Shown here: piece by piece, positions 26,379-36,945 of the stretch
Position numbering within the stretch: the first letter of the stretch is position 1
Layout of the letters: each line of letters starts with the position of its first letter
Source of the DNA: Glandiceps talaboti
Taxonomy: Eukaryota; Hemichordata; Enteropneusta; Spengelidae
Assembly: GCF_964340395.1 (NCBI RefSeq)
Contig: NC_135564.1
Coordinates: forward strand, 23,476,887 to 23,540,886
Direction: 5' to 3'
Length of the DNA stretch: 64,000 bases
Notes under the pieces: generated by a model
The model's input: only the letters and a program-made list of their open reading frames with translations
What the model was told of the DNA's origin: nothing
Databases searched by the model: none
Program-made: the position numbers and the translations under genes

Positions 26379-28588
26379 CCATCATTTCTTTGTTCTCTCT
26401 TGACATGTATATTAATAGTTACAATGCAAACCACTCATTGATGCTAACATGGTCTCCAGACTCTATAGAAATAATATATTTAAATGAGTTAGTTTGTAAT
26501 CATCAGAAGCTCTAATGGTAGAGGGACTTAACTGTGTGTTCCTTAGACTATAAACTTTAGTTGATGATCAAAAGAAATATCCCGAGGAGAAAGTTGTATT
26601 TTTAGAAAATCCACTGATAGTTTGCAGATAACCCAAGATAACATAACTACTATATGGACAATGTTGTTTGAAGACCCAAAATTGAATGTGCCAATAAAAA
26701 TTCCACAAAAGTTAATTTTACGTTAATTTTTTCTTAACATTAAGAACCCTTAGTTCAATGCAAGTTAATTGTAACCCTAAGTATGCCTAATATGCATGTT
26801 TTGTCAGCTGTAAAATTCCTAAAGTAGTTGTAAACCATCACTAATACTTTTACATGCTGTCAATTTACTCATAGAGTCAATTAGTGACATTTGCGTCAAT
26901 TATGTTGTATTATATGTTTCTACACAGAGTATAGAATGTAAACACATCTTCTGTTACTATATTATACTCACAAATAATAGATTATCTTTTTTTCCTGCAT
27001 TTAAAACAAGAATTGTATAATGTTTAACAAGCATTTATTGTTGCATACAAACCTAACAGAGTGGTGGGAGCTGTCAGCTGTGCTCTAGACATTGTGGGTC
27101 CACAGGATATAAGACAGCACACAAATTGTCGTCTCATTGACTTTATCCGGCATTTGGATTTGAACACACTTAAAGCTTTAGTTTACTTAGTTTCATTGAT
27201 TAGCTATATATGACTTTACCATAGAGACAGAGATATTTTCAGACACTGTGGAACCAGGCCAGGCAATCTCTTCATTTTATATCGTTCCATAAGTTGCATT
27301 TGACTGATTTGATGCTTTTATCCAGTACTTATTGGAAAACACGTTAAAATGAGTCAAAAACACTATAATTGTTACATTTTAATATGCTTATTCCCCCTCC
27401 ATCTTTGCCTCATTGGTTCCTCATTATTGTTGTTGTTTTAAGATGGATGTTGGAGATGTGTTGTCACACCATTAGATGATGCCACCTGTATTTACTATGT
27501 ACATGTATGGTTTTCATTCACACAGTGCGACTGTGTATTTATTATGTACATGTATGGTTTTCATTCACACAGACTGCGACTGTGAGCAGCTATTCACCCA
27601 AGTATGTTGCATAAATGTTGCTTTTGTCACAAGAAAAAAAATACAGACGTGAACAACATGTTGTAAGTTTCAACATTATCAAGACATCTTTATGTGGGTA
27701 ATTGTCAGTCAGTTACTAGTCATTAAAAATGTATGCAAGACAAATGTAATTGCTTTGTGGGGGGGGGTGTAATTTAAGGGTTTACACACTTGTCAAAATC
27801 AGCGTGCACATATAGCCTTAAATTCTGAAACATGCAAACAGAAACTTACAGAAACGACATGAGGACTATAAAAGTATGAGGACTTGTAAATATAATTTGT
27901 ATATCTATTAGTTACTACATCAAAAGAACGCAGGTTTGGAACTCTGGCCAACACATTGTACATGTCTGCTTCTACACAAGTTGAGTTTGGGGTATATTCA
28001 ACTCACGTAACTTTCACTAAAGTCCACCAATTTTAGATACTGCAAAATCATAAACCTCAACTGACATCTTTTCTTTCGTGCTAGTAAATCAATTAATGAA
28101 TTATTTGTAGGAATACTCACTTAACAACGATTTAATGAAGCATAATTGATCCCAATAAATTTTGGTCTGGGTTTTCACTCATAGTTTCCTTAATATGGAC
28201 CAGAAAGATGACAAATTTCACAAAAAGATAAAATTCTTATGCGCTTTAAATGACCATAGAAGAAAAAATGGCAAAGTCTTTGTGTAACGGTCCAGTCCAT
28301 TCAAGAATTTTCCGTAGAACATTGGTTTGACCGATGACCTTTTCATCTATCTGTAAATCCCCAAAAAGGCTGACCCCCCCCCCCCCCATCACTTAATTCT
28401 AAAATATGATGACCCCCCCCCCCCCCCCCTTCACCCCCATATATGATATTCACATGACAGGTATTTTTTGATCATGGCTCAGTGTGGACTGCTTGACTGT
28501 CTTGAATCTACTTTATAAGATCCCAGGTTAGCACTATCATAATTATAATTAATTAAATATATTCCAAAAGGAGTATAATTGCATCTTG
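26379..28588. other. AT-rich non-coding DNA, no gene seen
   Basis: No ORF with coding character or recognisable repeat family. It holds a short tandem duplication (27487-27580), a G9 tract at 27759-27767, and two poly-C tracts: C14 at 28374-28387 and C17 at 28413-28429. Each poly-C follows a TGAC and the pair looks like a small duplication. Confidence 0.6.
27487..27580. repeat. Two-copy tandem duplication of ~45-49 bp
   Basis: The block containing TATGTACATGTATGGTTTTC and CATTCACACAG followed by TGCGACTGTG occurs twice in a row, the second copy with AC inserted before TGCGAC. Confidence 0.85.
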
Positions 28589-29685
28589 ACAGTGAAAGGT
28601 AGGGGGAAATCAACAACTTTTATAGGAGATATGCACTCTGTTATGTTTAACATATGTACTGAATTGCATTGAAATTGAAGTATGCAATCATAAGATATAG
28701 CCTAATTACCGAAAAATCTTTAATTATGCAAATTATTCATTAACACTGAAAGGTACACCAACAAGCTTTACAGGACACATGTGATTGTTATGGTTAACAT
28801 GTGTACTGAATTATATTGAAATTGAAGTATGTATTCTTAAGATATAGCCTAATTACCGAAAATCATTAATTATGCAAATTATTCATTAACAGTTGTAATG
28901 TACATCAACAAACTTGATAGGAGGAAGTCCGGACGTTTGCAAATTTTCCCTGTCCAAAGCCATAACTCAGACATGCTTGAACAGATCTCATTCAAAGTTG
29001 GTATTAGGACAGTGTTCTATGACATACATGTGCATATTCATTGTTGTTGTGATACGATCCAATATGGCTGCCTGGCAGCCATTTTGTTTGCGAATTTTCC
29101 ATGTCAAAAGCCATAACTCAGACATGCTTGAACAGATCTCATTCAAAGTTGGTATTAGCACAGTTTTCTATGACATACATGTGCATATCCATTTTCGTCG
29201 TGATACAATCCAATATGGCTGCCTGGCAGCCATTTTGTTGGCGCAGTTTTCATGTCCAAAGCCATAACTCAGACATGCTTGAACAGAGTAGTGATATCAA
29301 AAACAACCATATGAGACCAAACAACATAAACCAGGTTTGAAAATGACAACATAAACTGCCAGTTCCTTAAAACCCAATCATAGCGGGGACTATGTCATTT
29401 TCAATGACTTGTCTTATGGTTAACGTATGTACTAAATTATATTGAAATTGAAGTATGCAGTCTTAAGATATTGCTCAACTAGTTGATTTCATTGATATGC
29501 AAATTTCCCTAATTAAACATTAACAGATCTGGCTCAAAACCTAATCAGATCTAGCCATTACCCTAAAGATTATACATTCCAAATTTCATGACAATTGAGC
29601 CAGCCGATTTTTAGAAAATTATCACACACACACACGTCACATATTTATGCCCTAAAGTATATCATTCCTTACGGAAGGAAAAAAT
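28589..29685 (-). mobile_element. Family A element, minus orientation, interrupted by family C
   Basis: This matches the family A core (TTAATTATGCAAATTATTCATTAA, written here as TTAATTATGCAA plus ATTATTC; TAGCCTAATTACCGAAAAT; TATGGTTAACATGTGTACTG) and its conserved block (GAGCCAGCCGATTTTTAG, AAACCTAATCAGATCTAGCC). The CA microsatellite and a degraded hairpin (TTCCTTACGGAAGG) follow at 29620-29680. The far end with TTTAAATCTGG is missing. A family C copy splits it at 28919-29412: the core stops after AACTTGATAGG and resumes with TTATGGTTAACG. Confidence 0.65.
28919..29412 (+). mobile_element. Family C element, 5'-truncated
   Basis: It enters at GGAAGTCCGGACG, without the left half of the family hairpin and without the (GTCC)n tract. 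Core units follow with ATCCAATATGGCTGCCTGG and CAGACATGCTTGAACAG, then the 3' end with CAATCATAGCGGGGACT and the tail CAATGACTTGT. It lies within a family A core and is therefore the younger insertion. Small ORFs (28898-29340) only translate the repeat and have no coding value. Confidence 0.7.
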
Positions 29686-30025
29686 GTATGCAAATATGCC
29701 TAGCCACAAGTGCATGCCCGTAGCATTGCAGCCAAATGATGGTTTATATTGCAAAGATAACAATAGGGATTAATATGCAAGCGAATAAACATTCAAAAAA
29801 TGTATGCAAATATTCCTAGAAACAAGACCATGCCCATACCAACAGTAGAATGGTGATGTACATTGGAAAAATAACATGGATGATTAGGCTAGTAAAATAA
29901 ACTTTCAAAAACTTGATCAAGCAATATTACTCATACCAAAATTTGGGGGTATGTAACATTTAAAAAAAATAATATAAACTATTATTCAGTTGTGCTACAA
30001 TGCCATTGCCACTATTGTGTTAATG
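29686..30025 (+). mobile_element. Family B fragment (core units and 3' end)
   Basis: Two to three degraded core units (AAAAAATGTATGCAAATATG, ACCATGCCCATA) are followed by the family B terminus CAGTTGTGCTACAATGCCATTG at about 29990-30011 (written here as CAGTTGTGCTA then CAATGCCATTG). The 5' hairpin and conserved block are absent. Confidence 0.6.
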
Positions 30026-30369
30026 ATTCATTTGCATAATCAATGATATTCAGTAATTAGGCTATATCTTCTAAATGCATTCTTCAAATTCAATGTACTT
30101 TGGTACATACTTCACACATAACTAATCACACATGTTCTGAAAAGCTTTGTGTAGCTTTTATTGACTTACTTGCATAATTATTGATTTTCAGTAATCAGAC
30201 TATATGTTACAAATGCAATCTTCAAACTCTATAAAGTTTGGTATATACTTCAAACTTAACTAACCACATGTGTTATATTGCATTCCAACAATTGTGTGTT
30301 GATATGAAAATCTAAAGACTTTGCCCTTATGGAAGGCCCCATTTTGCATTAAGAAATTTCATTTTGAGA

Positions 30370-30390
30370 GGGGGGGGGGGGGGGGGGGGG
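30370..30390 (+). repeat. Poly-G tract of 21
   Basis: Twenty-one consecutive G in otherwise AT-rich DNA. Its exact length is unreliable in any assembly. Confidence 0.95.
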
Positions 30391-30497
30391 CTCAACTCAA
30401 ATGATGGAATTCTGTTTCTTGAAATGGCATGGCCCCTAAGTACTCATTGTCAATATACTCACCAAGGATTTATGTTATCCTGGTAATAATGATATAC

Positions 30498-30571
30498 ATA
30501 ATAAGTTTGAAGTTACTATTATAATAACTATAGTCATGATGTTATTATAATAGTAACTTCAAACTTATTAT
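30498..30571. repeat. Perfect 31-bp inverted repeat, 12-nt loop
   Basis: The arm 30498-30528 starts ATAATAAGTTTGAAG and is exactly complementary to 30541-30571, which ends CTTCAAACTTATTAT. The loop is TATAGTCATGAT. It could form a long hairpin or be a very small palindromic element. No flanking target duplication is obvious. Confidence 0.92.
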
Positions 30572-30662
30572 AAATATGTACGTGGTTAACCACTCATCCA
30601 CCAGTTGAGGGTGTAGGCAGGTTAAATCTGCCCAGGGTGCTAACCCGCGTCAGTACGGTATG

Positions 30663-30720
30663 TATATTTATTCATGTATGTATGTATGTATGTATGTATG
30701 TATGTATGTATGTATGTACG
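30663..30720 (+). repeat. (TATG)n microsatellite
   Basis: About 12 tetranucleotides with minor breaks, directly upstream of a family B conserved block. This matches the usual place of the microsatellite in these elements. Confidence 0.85.
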
Positions 30721-30850
30721 CTTAAAATACTTTAAGTCAAAAACCATCAGACCAATTGCCATGGTATTTGCTGAAGCCATTACAAATGTATTGATGAAGA
30801 ATGATTGAACCACAGGTGTGTGATTTGGGTTAAAATATGTAAAATCTATA
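30720..30850 (+). mobile_element. Family B scrap (conserved block only)
   Basis: Contains CTTTAAGTCAAAAACC, AGACCAATTGCCATGGTATT and ACAGGTGTGTGATTTGGGT, each with a clear counterpart in the complete B copies. No core repeats or 3' end follow. Confidence 0.55.
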
Positions 30851-32270
30851 TTAGAATGAACAGTAATCTGCAATGAGGTGTAAATATTCATAAATTATTG
30901 TAATTTTGTGTAATTTTCATGAGTCAATGTTGTAAAGTTGTGTCAATTAAAAAAATCAGTTTAATTTTATGTATACAATTGAGTACATACAATACATAAT
31001 AGAGCAGTGTCATATTCAAGTAGTGACGTCATCAGTTTTATATGATAAAGTTTTTGTAGCATATTTAGCATATTTGTACTGTTGTAATTTAAAATGGCTG
31101 TGCAAAGTCGAAGTAATAGGATTAAAATAAACTGACAACTATTCTGGAAGTTTTGGTAGATTACTCATGATTAGAAAATGTAATATAAAATTGCAACAAA
31201 AACTTATAACTTGAATTTTATGACAATTTCTCTCTTTTTTATTATTGTCTGATAGTGCCAGATTACAGACACAGTTGTGTGACATAAATCCTTCATATTA
31301 GTAAGACATTACCCATATCCGATTAGTGACTGTATACATCAATCACCTTCTGTCATAATGCATAATGTAATATAATTAGAACACACAGTCGTAAACTAGC
31401 TTTTCATTATTTTGCAAAATTTATGATTTTGTGAAAGTGCAGGAAACACTTGTTTGTTGCTAATGAGATTGCATATCAGCTGTTAATGGTTAAATTTTGA
31501 GAGCTCTTTGTTGTTGGGGGAGATAAATTAAAGTATCTGGCAATCAATGAGTCAGACACGACTAACTTTTGAGATTACAGTTGGCCACAATAGTATAGGT
31601 CAGAGTTGTACTATATCGTGTAGTTTACTTAAAGTGTATATATCATGTATGGTGTATGTACTTGTCAAATAATTATGTGATCAAGAGACTGGCTTGAAAT
31701 ATTACCTATGCATCAGACTTGGCATCGTAAGGATGGTTACCATAGTTACAGTATTTAGAAAAAAGCAGCTGTCGTGAAATAGTCAAACGTTGATTATGCT
31801 CTGAGTATTTTCATATCAAAGTGTGTTGTATCCAAGGTTACCAAAGAATGAACAATTCATTTCTTTGTTATAGGAACAGAGCAAGAGTAATTGTGAGTAA
31901 CCAACAATGTATTTGGATGACATCTGAATCCACTGTCTGACATCAAAATTGAAAAATGCATCATCACGATCAATCACACGAACTTGACAATTTGATAAAT
32001 CTGAATTTCTAATGTTGTTTTACACTTTATCAATTTTCAGCGATTAAATCACAAATTGTGGCTAGAATCTGGATTCTCTCAGATGATTCTCTCAGAAATG
32101 ATGATTTTGTACTGTTAATTGGAACAGAATGTCAAATAATGAAAAGTATTATAATTACCACATTTTACATGCATTTATTTCTTTTGTTGTATATATACTG
32201 ACACATCTAAGGTAATATAGAAAATTATGTACACATTCAATTATGTAACAAAATAGAAAATGATATAATT

Positions 32271-33453
32271 AACCAGATTTAACGTGAATACCTCCCGTAA
32301 GGGCCAAACCATAGATTTTTGGGCATACACACATTGTTGGAATACAAAATTCTAAACTATAGCTATTATACAGGATGTACCACTTAATTAGAAAATTAAT
32401 TATATGAAACTAAATGAAATTTGAAGCTTGCACAGTTAACATATTGCCTAATTATTAAAAAAAACATTGATTATGCAAATTAAGCATGATATAGATTATA
32501 AGTTACAACATCAAGCTTTAAATGAAACATGCACTTCTTCACCATTGACCATTAATACATATACAAAATTATGTGAATTTGAAGTTTGCATTCTTAAGAA
32601 ATAGCCTAATTACCGAAAATCATTAATTATGCAAATTAATCATAAAATTAAAAACTATATCAACAGGCTTTAGAGGATGTGCGCTTTGTCATAGTTGATG
32701 TGTATTATATGGAATTTGAAACATGCATTCCAAAGATATAGCTTAATTACAGAAGATCATTAATTATTCAAAATACTCATTAAAAGTAAAGGCTATGTCA
32801 ATAAACATGTGCGCATTGTTATGGTTGGTATGTGTACCAAATTCTATGAAATTTGAAGCTTGCATTCTTAAGATAAAGCTGAATTACCGAATGTCATTAA
32901 TTATGCAAATTATTCATTAAAACTGTAATCTATATCAACAAACTTTATATCAACAAACTTTATAGGACATATGAGCTCAGTTATGGTTTACTTTTGTACT
33001 AAATTATATTGAAATTGAAGTATGCAATTTTAAGATATAGCCTAATTACCGAAATTCATTAATTATGCAAATTAGTCATAAAATCTTTAAGCTAAATCAA
33101 CAAACCTTATAGGATATATGCGCCTTTGTTATGGTTAACATATACACCAAATTATATTGAATTTGAAGTATGCGTTCCAATGGTATAGCCTAATTTAATA
33201 CTCAAAATCATTAATTATGCAAATAACTAATGTTCATTGTATGTTTACCAAAATCTAATCAGTTCTTGCCATTAGCATATGGAAGATGTGTAGCAAATTT
33301 CATTGTAATTGAGCCAGCCCTTTTTAAGAAAATTATGACACAGACAGACAAACAGACAGACAGACACAGACGGACGGACATACAGACAGACACACACACA
33401 CACAGATATTCCCCCTTTTAATACCTCCTGTACCCTTAGGGGAGGTAAAAATG
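32271..33453 (-). mobile_element. Family A element, complete at both ends
   Basis: Read on the minus strand, it starts CATTTTTACCTCCCC with a hairpin (arms CCTCCC and GGGAGG, slightly degraded). A (CTGT/TGTG)n microsatellite follows at 33340-33405, then the block GGCTGGCTCAATT, and about six core units of roughly 134-160 bp carrying CATAATTAATGATTTTCGG. It ends with GGCCCTTACGGGAGG, TATTCACGTTAAATCTGGTT. The inverted copy of the hairpin arm near the 3' end and the ~20-nt tail match the other complete copies. No ORF of coding value. I infer a non-autonomous rolling-circle (HINE/pearl-like) element from the architecture. Confidence 0.7.
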
Positions 33454-34160
33454 AATAAAATAAGAAATGATTTGCAACAGAATACTTACTTTGCTTGAAT
33501 GTTTCTAGTGATTTGTACAAAATAAAACAACTTTCTCTGATAGTTCTCTCAACAGAGCAACATCAAGTGAAATTATAGTTTCCCCATAATTTAATATATA
33601 GCCACATAAAGTGAAATTTTAGTTTCCCATTCAGTTTAATTATAAGTTTGATTAGTGAAAACCTGGCAACACTTAATTGTTACTTCATATTTAGGAGTGA
33701 TAAAACATTTGATCATCACAGGAAAATTTATGTAGTACAGTCAGGATGCAGATTGAGCCTATTAAACTATTATTGGCATTTCAATTTTTTTTTTTTGGTG
33801 ATAGGCAATATATCCTCCTAAGACTCAATTTCCTGAGAAACAATTATACAGGTTAGCAGATCTTACAAGCCTCTAAATGTATCTTTATCAAGCTGATTAC
33901 ATTCATCTACCAGGACAGTCAAAATCCCATTCTGTAATTACAGAATGATTATGTGATTACAGAATGGGATTTCTTAGAGACCAACATTCAAACTGGAACT
34001 TCCAACAGTACAATCAGATTTGCAAGTACCATGTCTCTTTCAGAAGTAAATGTATTGATCAGCTAACTATACACCATGATGAGAGAAATTGTTTTATGTC
34101 CATTCTCCTTCACAGATGTATACCTCTTAAATGATTGTAGAGTCAACATCTGCAATTACA
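33454..34160. other. Non-coding DNA with a small inverted repeat
   Basis: No gene seen. AT-rich, with a near-repeated phrase AGTGAAATTATAGTTTCCC / AGTGAAATTTTAGTTTCCC around 33570-33630 and the inverted repeat at 33922-33972. Confidence 0.55.
33922..33972. repeat. Perfect 17-bp inverted repeat, 17-nt loop
   Basis: AAATCCCATTCTGTAAT at 33922-33938 is exactly complementary to 33956-33972. Confidence 0.9.
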
Positions 34161-35417
34161 TATTTTTAAAAATACCGCCAATGGCATTGTAGCACAAATG
34201 TACAGTTTTTTAAAATGTTTATCCATATGCTAGTCCATGCTACATGTGTTCATTTGCTGAATGACTATCCAGTTGCCTATCCAACCATGTTGCTATCTTT
34301 ACGATATATGCTATCATTTGGCTGCTGCTATGGGTGTGGTCATGTTGCTAGATATATTTACATACATTTTTGTATCTTTTTGTTCACTTGTGTATTAATT
34401 CCTGATATTATCTTTGCAATATACGTGATCATTTGGCTGTTGCTATGGGCGTGGTCTTGTTGTTAGGCATATGTAAATACATTTTTTGAATGTTTATTCA
34501 ATTGTCTATTAATCCCGTTGTTATCTTTGCAATATATGTGATTATTTGGCTGTTGCTCATGGCATGGTCTTCGTGCTAGGCAAATTTACATACATTTTTT
34601 GAATGTTTATTCAATTGTCTATTAATCCTTGTTGTTATCTTTGTGAAATACATGACCGTTTGGCTGTTGCCATGGGCGTGGTCATGGTTGCTAGGGATAT
34701 TTGCATACATTTTTTGAATGTTTACTCACTTGCCTACCAGATGATGTTGTTATTTGACCAAAATATACTGCTATTTGGTTGTTGCTAAGGTCATGGTTGC
34801 TAGGGCCAATTGTGTTAAAATGTTTTGAAGAAAATCTGCAGAATAACACTTTCAGAAACATCTCACCAAGTTTCAGACACACTGACCAAGTACTTTTTGA
34901 GATGAAGTTTTTTGACCAAAAATGAACATTTTTACACCTAATTTGCATATCACTCATGGAATCATTGTATGCTTAATATTTCTTTGTCCATACATCCCTA
35001 GATATATTCCCATTAAATCTCAGCCCAATCTGCTGAGTAGTTTTGGAATTAAAGATTTTTAACCAAAAAGATACATTTTAAGCCCTAATTTGCATTACTG
35101 ATGGAATCATCATGTCATGAACAAATCTTACTGTACACCCCTTAAGAATGTTCCCACCAAATTTCGCACCAATCTGCCCAGTAGTTTCTGAGTTTGACCA
35201 AAAATCACATTTTTGGTCCCAAATCACACACCTGTGATGCGATCATTTTGATTTGAACAATTTCCCAACTAGACACCCAAAGTAATCGACCCACCAAATA
35301 TCATGGCAATCGGTTCAGCGGTTTTTGACTTTAAGTTGTTTACACACACACAAACAGACAGACGCCGGGCGATCCCTATAGCACTACTGAACCTCAGTTC
35401 AGTTGTGCTAAAAAAAA
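34161..35417 (-). mobile_element. Family B element, complete
   Basis: On the minus strand it begins TTTTTTTAGCACAACTGAAC with a hairpin closed by GTTCAGTAGTGCTA at 35380-35410. It continues through a GTGT/GTCT tract, the block AACCGCTGAACCGATTGCC, and phrases such as AAAACTACTCAGCAGATTGG and AAGTACTTGGTCAGTGTG. Core units follow with ACGCCCATGGCAACAGCCAA, and it ends CTGTACATTTGTGCTAC, AATGCCATTGGCGGTATTTT. Start TAGCACAACTG and end CAGTTGTGCTA (here CATTTGTGCTA) form the terminal inverted repeats. Short ORFs inside only translate the repeat. Confidence 0.75.
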
Positions 35418-35654
35418 CACTCAATGTCTCATTATGTTCACAATAATTCTTGACTGAGTAAATTCAAACAGTCACACCACACAAACATTATTTACCATTT
35501 GTAGATGTCATAGTCTAAGAGCTTTTATAGGTGATAGGTGATAAACTACTGTCTAGAATTGAGGCCCAACTGCTTGGGTATAACTGGGGGCGCCCTTTAG
35601 TGTATTTCTTTCCCGCTTTGATGACGTATTAGTATTGATTTTCACAGTTGACCA

Positions 35655-36945
35655 TTTTTACCTCCCGTAAGGGTACGGGAGGTATTAAAAGGGGAATGCC
35701 TGTCTGTGTGTCTGTCCGTCTGTCTGTCTGTCTGTCTGTCTGTGAAACCATTTTCTAAAAATCGGCTGGCTCAATTGTAATGAAATTTGGGCTATATAAT
35801 CTTTAGGGTAATAGCTAGACCTGATTAGGTTTTGAGCCAGATCTGTTAATGTTTAATTAGAGAAATTTGCATATTAATGAAATCAACTAATTATGCAATA
35901 TCTTAAGACTGCATACTTCAATTTCAATATAATTTAGTATATTCGTTAAACATAACAACATACATTTGTCCTATAAAATTCGTTGATGTATCTTACAGCG
36001 TTAATGAATATTTTGCATAATTAATTATTTTTGGTAATTAGGCTATATCTTAAGAATACATACTTCAAATTCAACATAATTTAGTACATACGTTAACCAT
36101 AAGAAATTACATATGTCCTATCAATTTTTTTGATGCACCGTACAGTGTTAATGAATAATTTGCATAATTAATGATTTTCGGTAATTAGGCTATATCTTAA
36201 GAAAACATACTTCAATTCCAATATAATACGGTACACACGTTAACCATAACAATTGCATATGTCCTTTAAAGCTTGTTGGTGTACCTTTCAGTGTTAATGA
36301 ATAATTTGCATAATTAATGATTCTTGGTAATTAGGCTATATCTTACGACTGCATGCTTCAATTTCAATATAATTCAGTACATACATTAACCATAACAAAT
36401 TGTATATGTCCTATAAAGTTAGTTGATGTACCTTACAGTGTTAATGAATAATTTGCATAATTAATGATTTTCGGTAATTAGGCTATATCTTAAGTATACA
36501 TACTTCAATTCCAATATAATTCAGTACACACGTTAACCATAACAGTTTCATATGTCCTGTAAAACTTGTTGGTGTACCTTTCAGTGTTAATGAATAATTT
36601 GCATAATTAATGATTCTTGGTAATTAGGCTATATCTTACGACTGCATGCTTCAATTTCAATATAATTCAGTACATACATTAACCATAACAAATTGTATAT
36701 GTCCTATAAAGTTAGTTGATGTACCTTACAGTGTTAATGAATAATTTGCATAATTAATGATTTTCGGTAATTAGGCTATATCTTAAGACTGCATTAAGCA
36801 GTATCATACACTCTTACATACATTAACCTAAGAAAGCACGCTTGTCTAAAAAACAAAGCCTGTTACCATAGTTTTTTTTAGTTTAATGAGTTATTTGCAT
36901 AATTAGCGATTCCCTTATGGGAGGCATTCAGTTTAAATCTGGTTT
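35655..36945 (+). mobile_element. Family A element, complete, with regular 147-bp core
   Basis: It starts TTTTTACCTCCCGTAAGGGT with the hairpin arm repeated as ACGGGAGG, followed by a (CTGT)n/(CCGT) microsatellite (35698-35745), the block ATCGGCTGGCTCAATTG and GCCAGATCTGTTAATG. The core has GTAATTAGGCTATATC at 36034, 36181, 36327, 36474, 36620 and 36767, spacing 147, 146, 147, 146, 147. Units alternate between two subtypes (TTTTCGG and TTCTTGG). It ends TTCCCTTATGGGAGGC, ATTCAGTTTAAATCTGGTTT. No coding capacity. Confidence 0.75.

Larger units (their letters stand above)
30026..32270. other. Non-coding DNA with short repeats
   Basis: No supported gene. The start has degenerate family A core-like sentences (TTTGCATAATCAATGATATTC, here noted as TTTGCATAATC; AGTAATTAGGCTATATC at about 30054). 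It also holds a G21 tract at 30370-30390, a perfect 31-bp inverted repeat at 30498-30571, a (TATG)n microsatellite and a family B scrap. From 30860 to 32270 I see only AT-rich sequence. Confidence 0.55.

Noticed and set aside
33230-33520. ORFs rich in TDKQTDR or VCVCVCLYV
   Set aside because: They translate the GACA/GT microsatellite of a family A copy.
34215-34957. Short membrane-like ORFs near family B (for example 34215-34466, 45875-46126, 48022-48315)
   Set aside because: The same peptides recur wherever the B core recurs and in both orientations, so they are repeat-derived.
35990-36800. Centromeric satellite
   Set aside because: Only about six core units, bounded on both sides by family A ends, so it is the internal repeat of one element.
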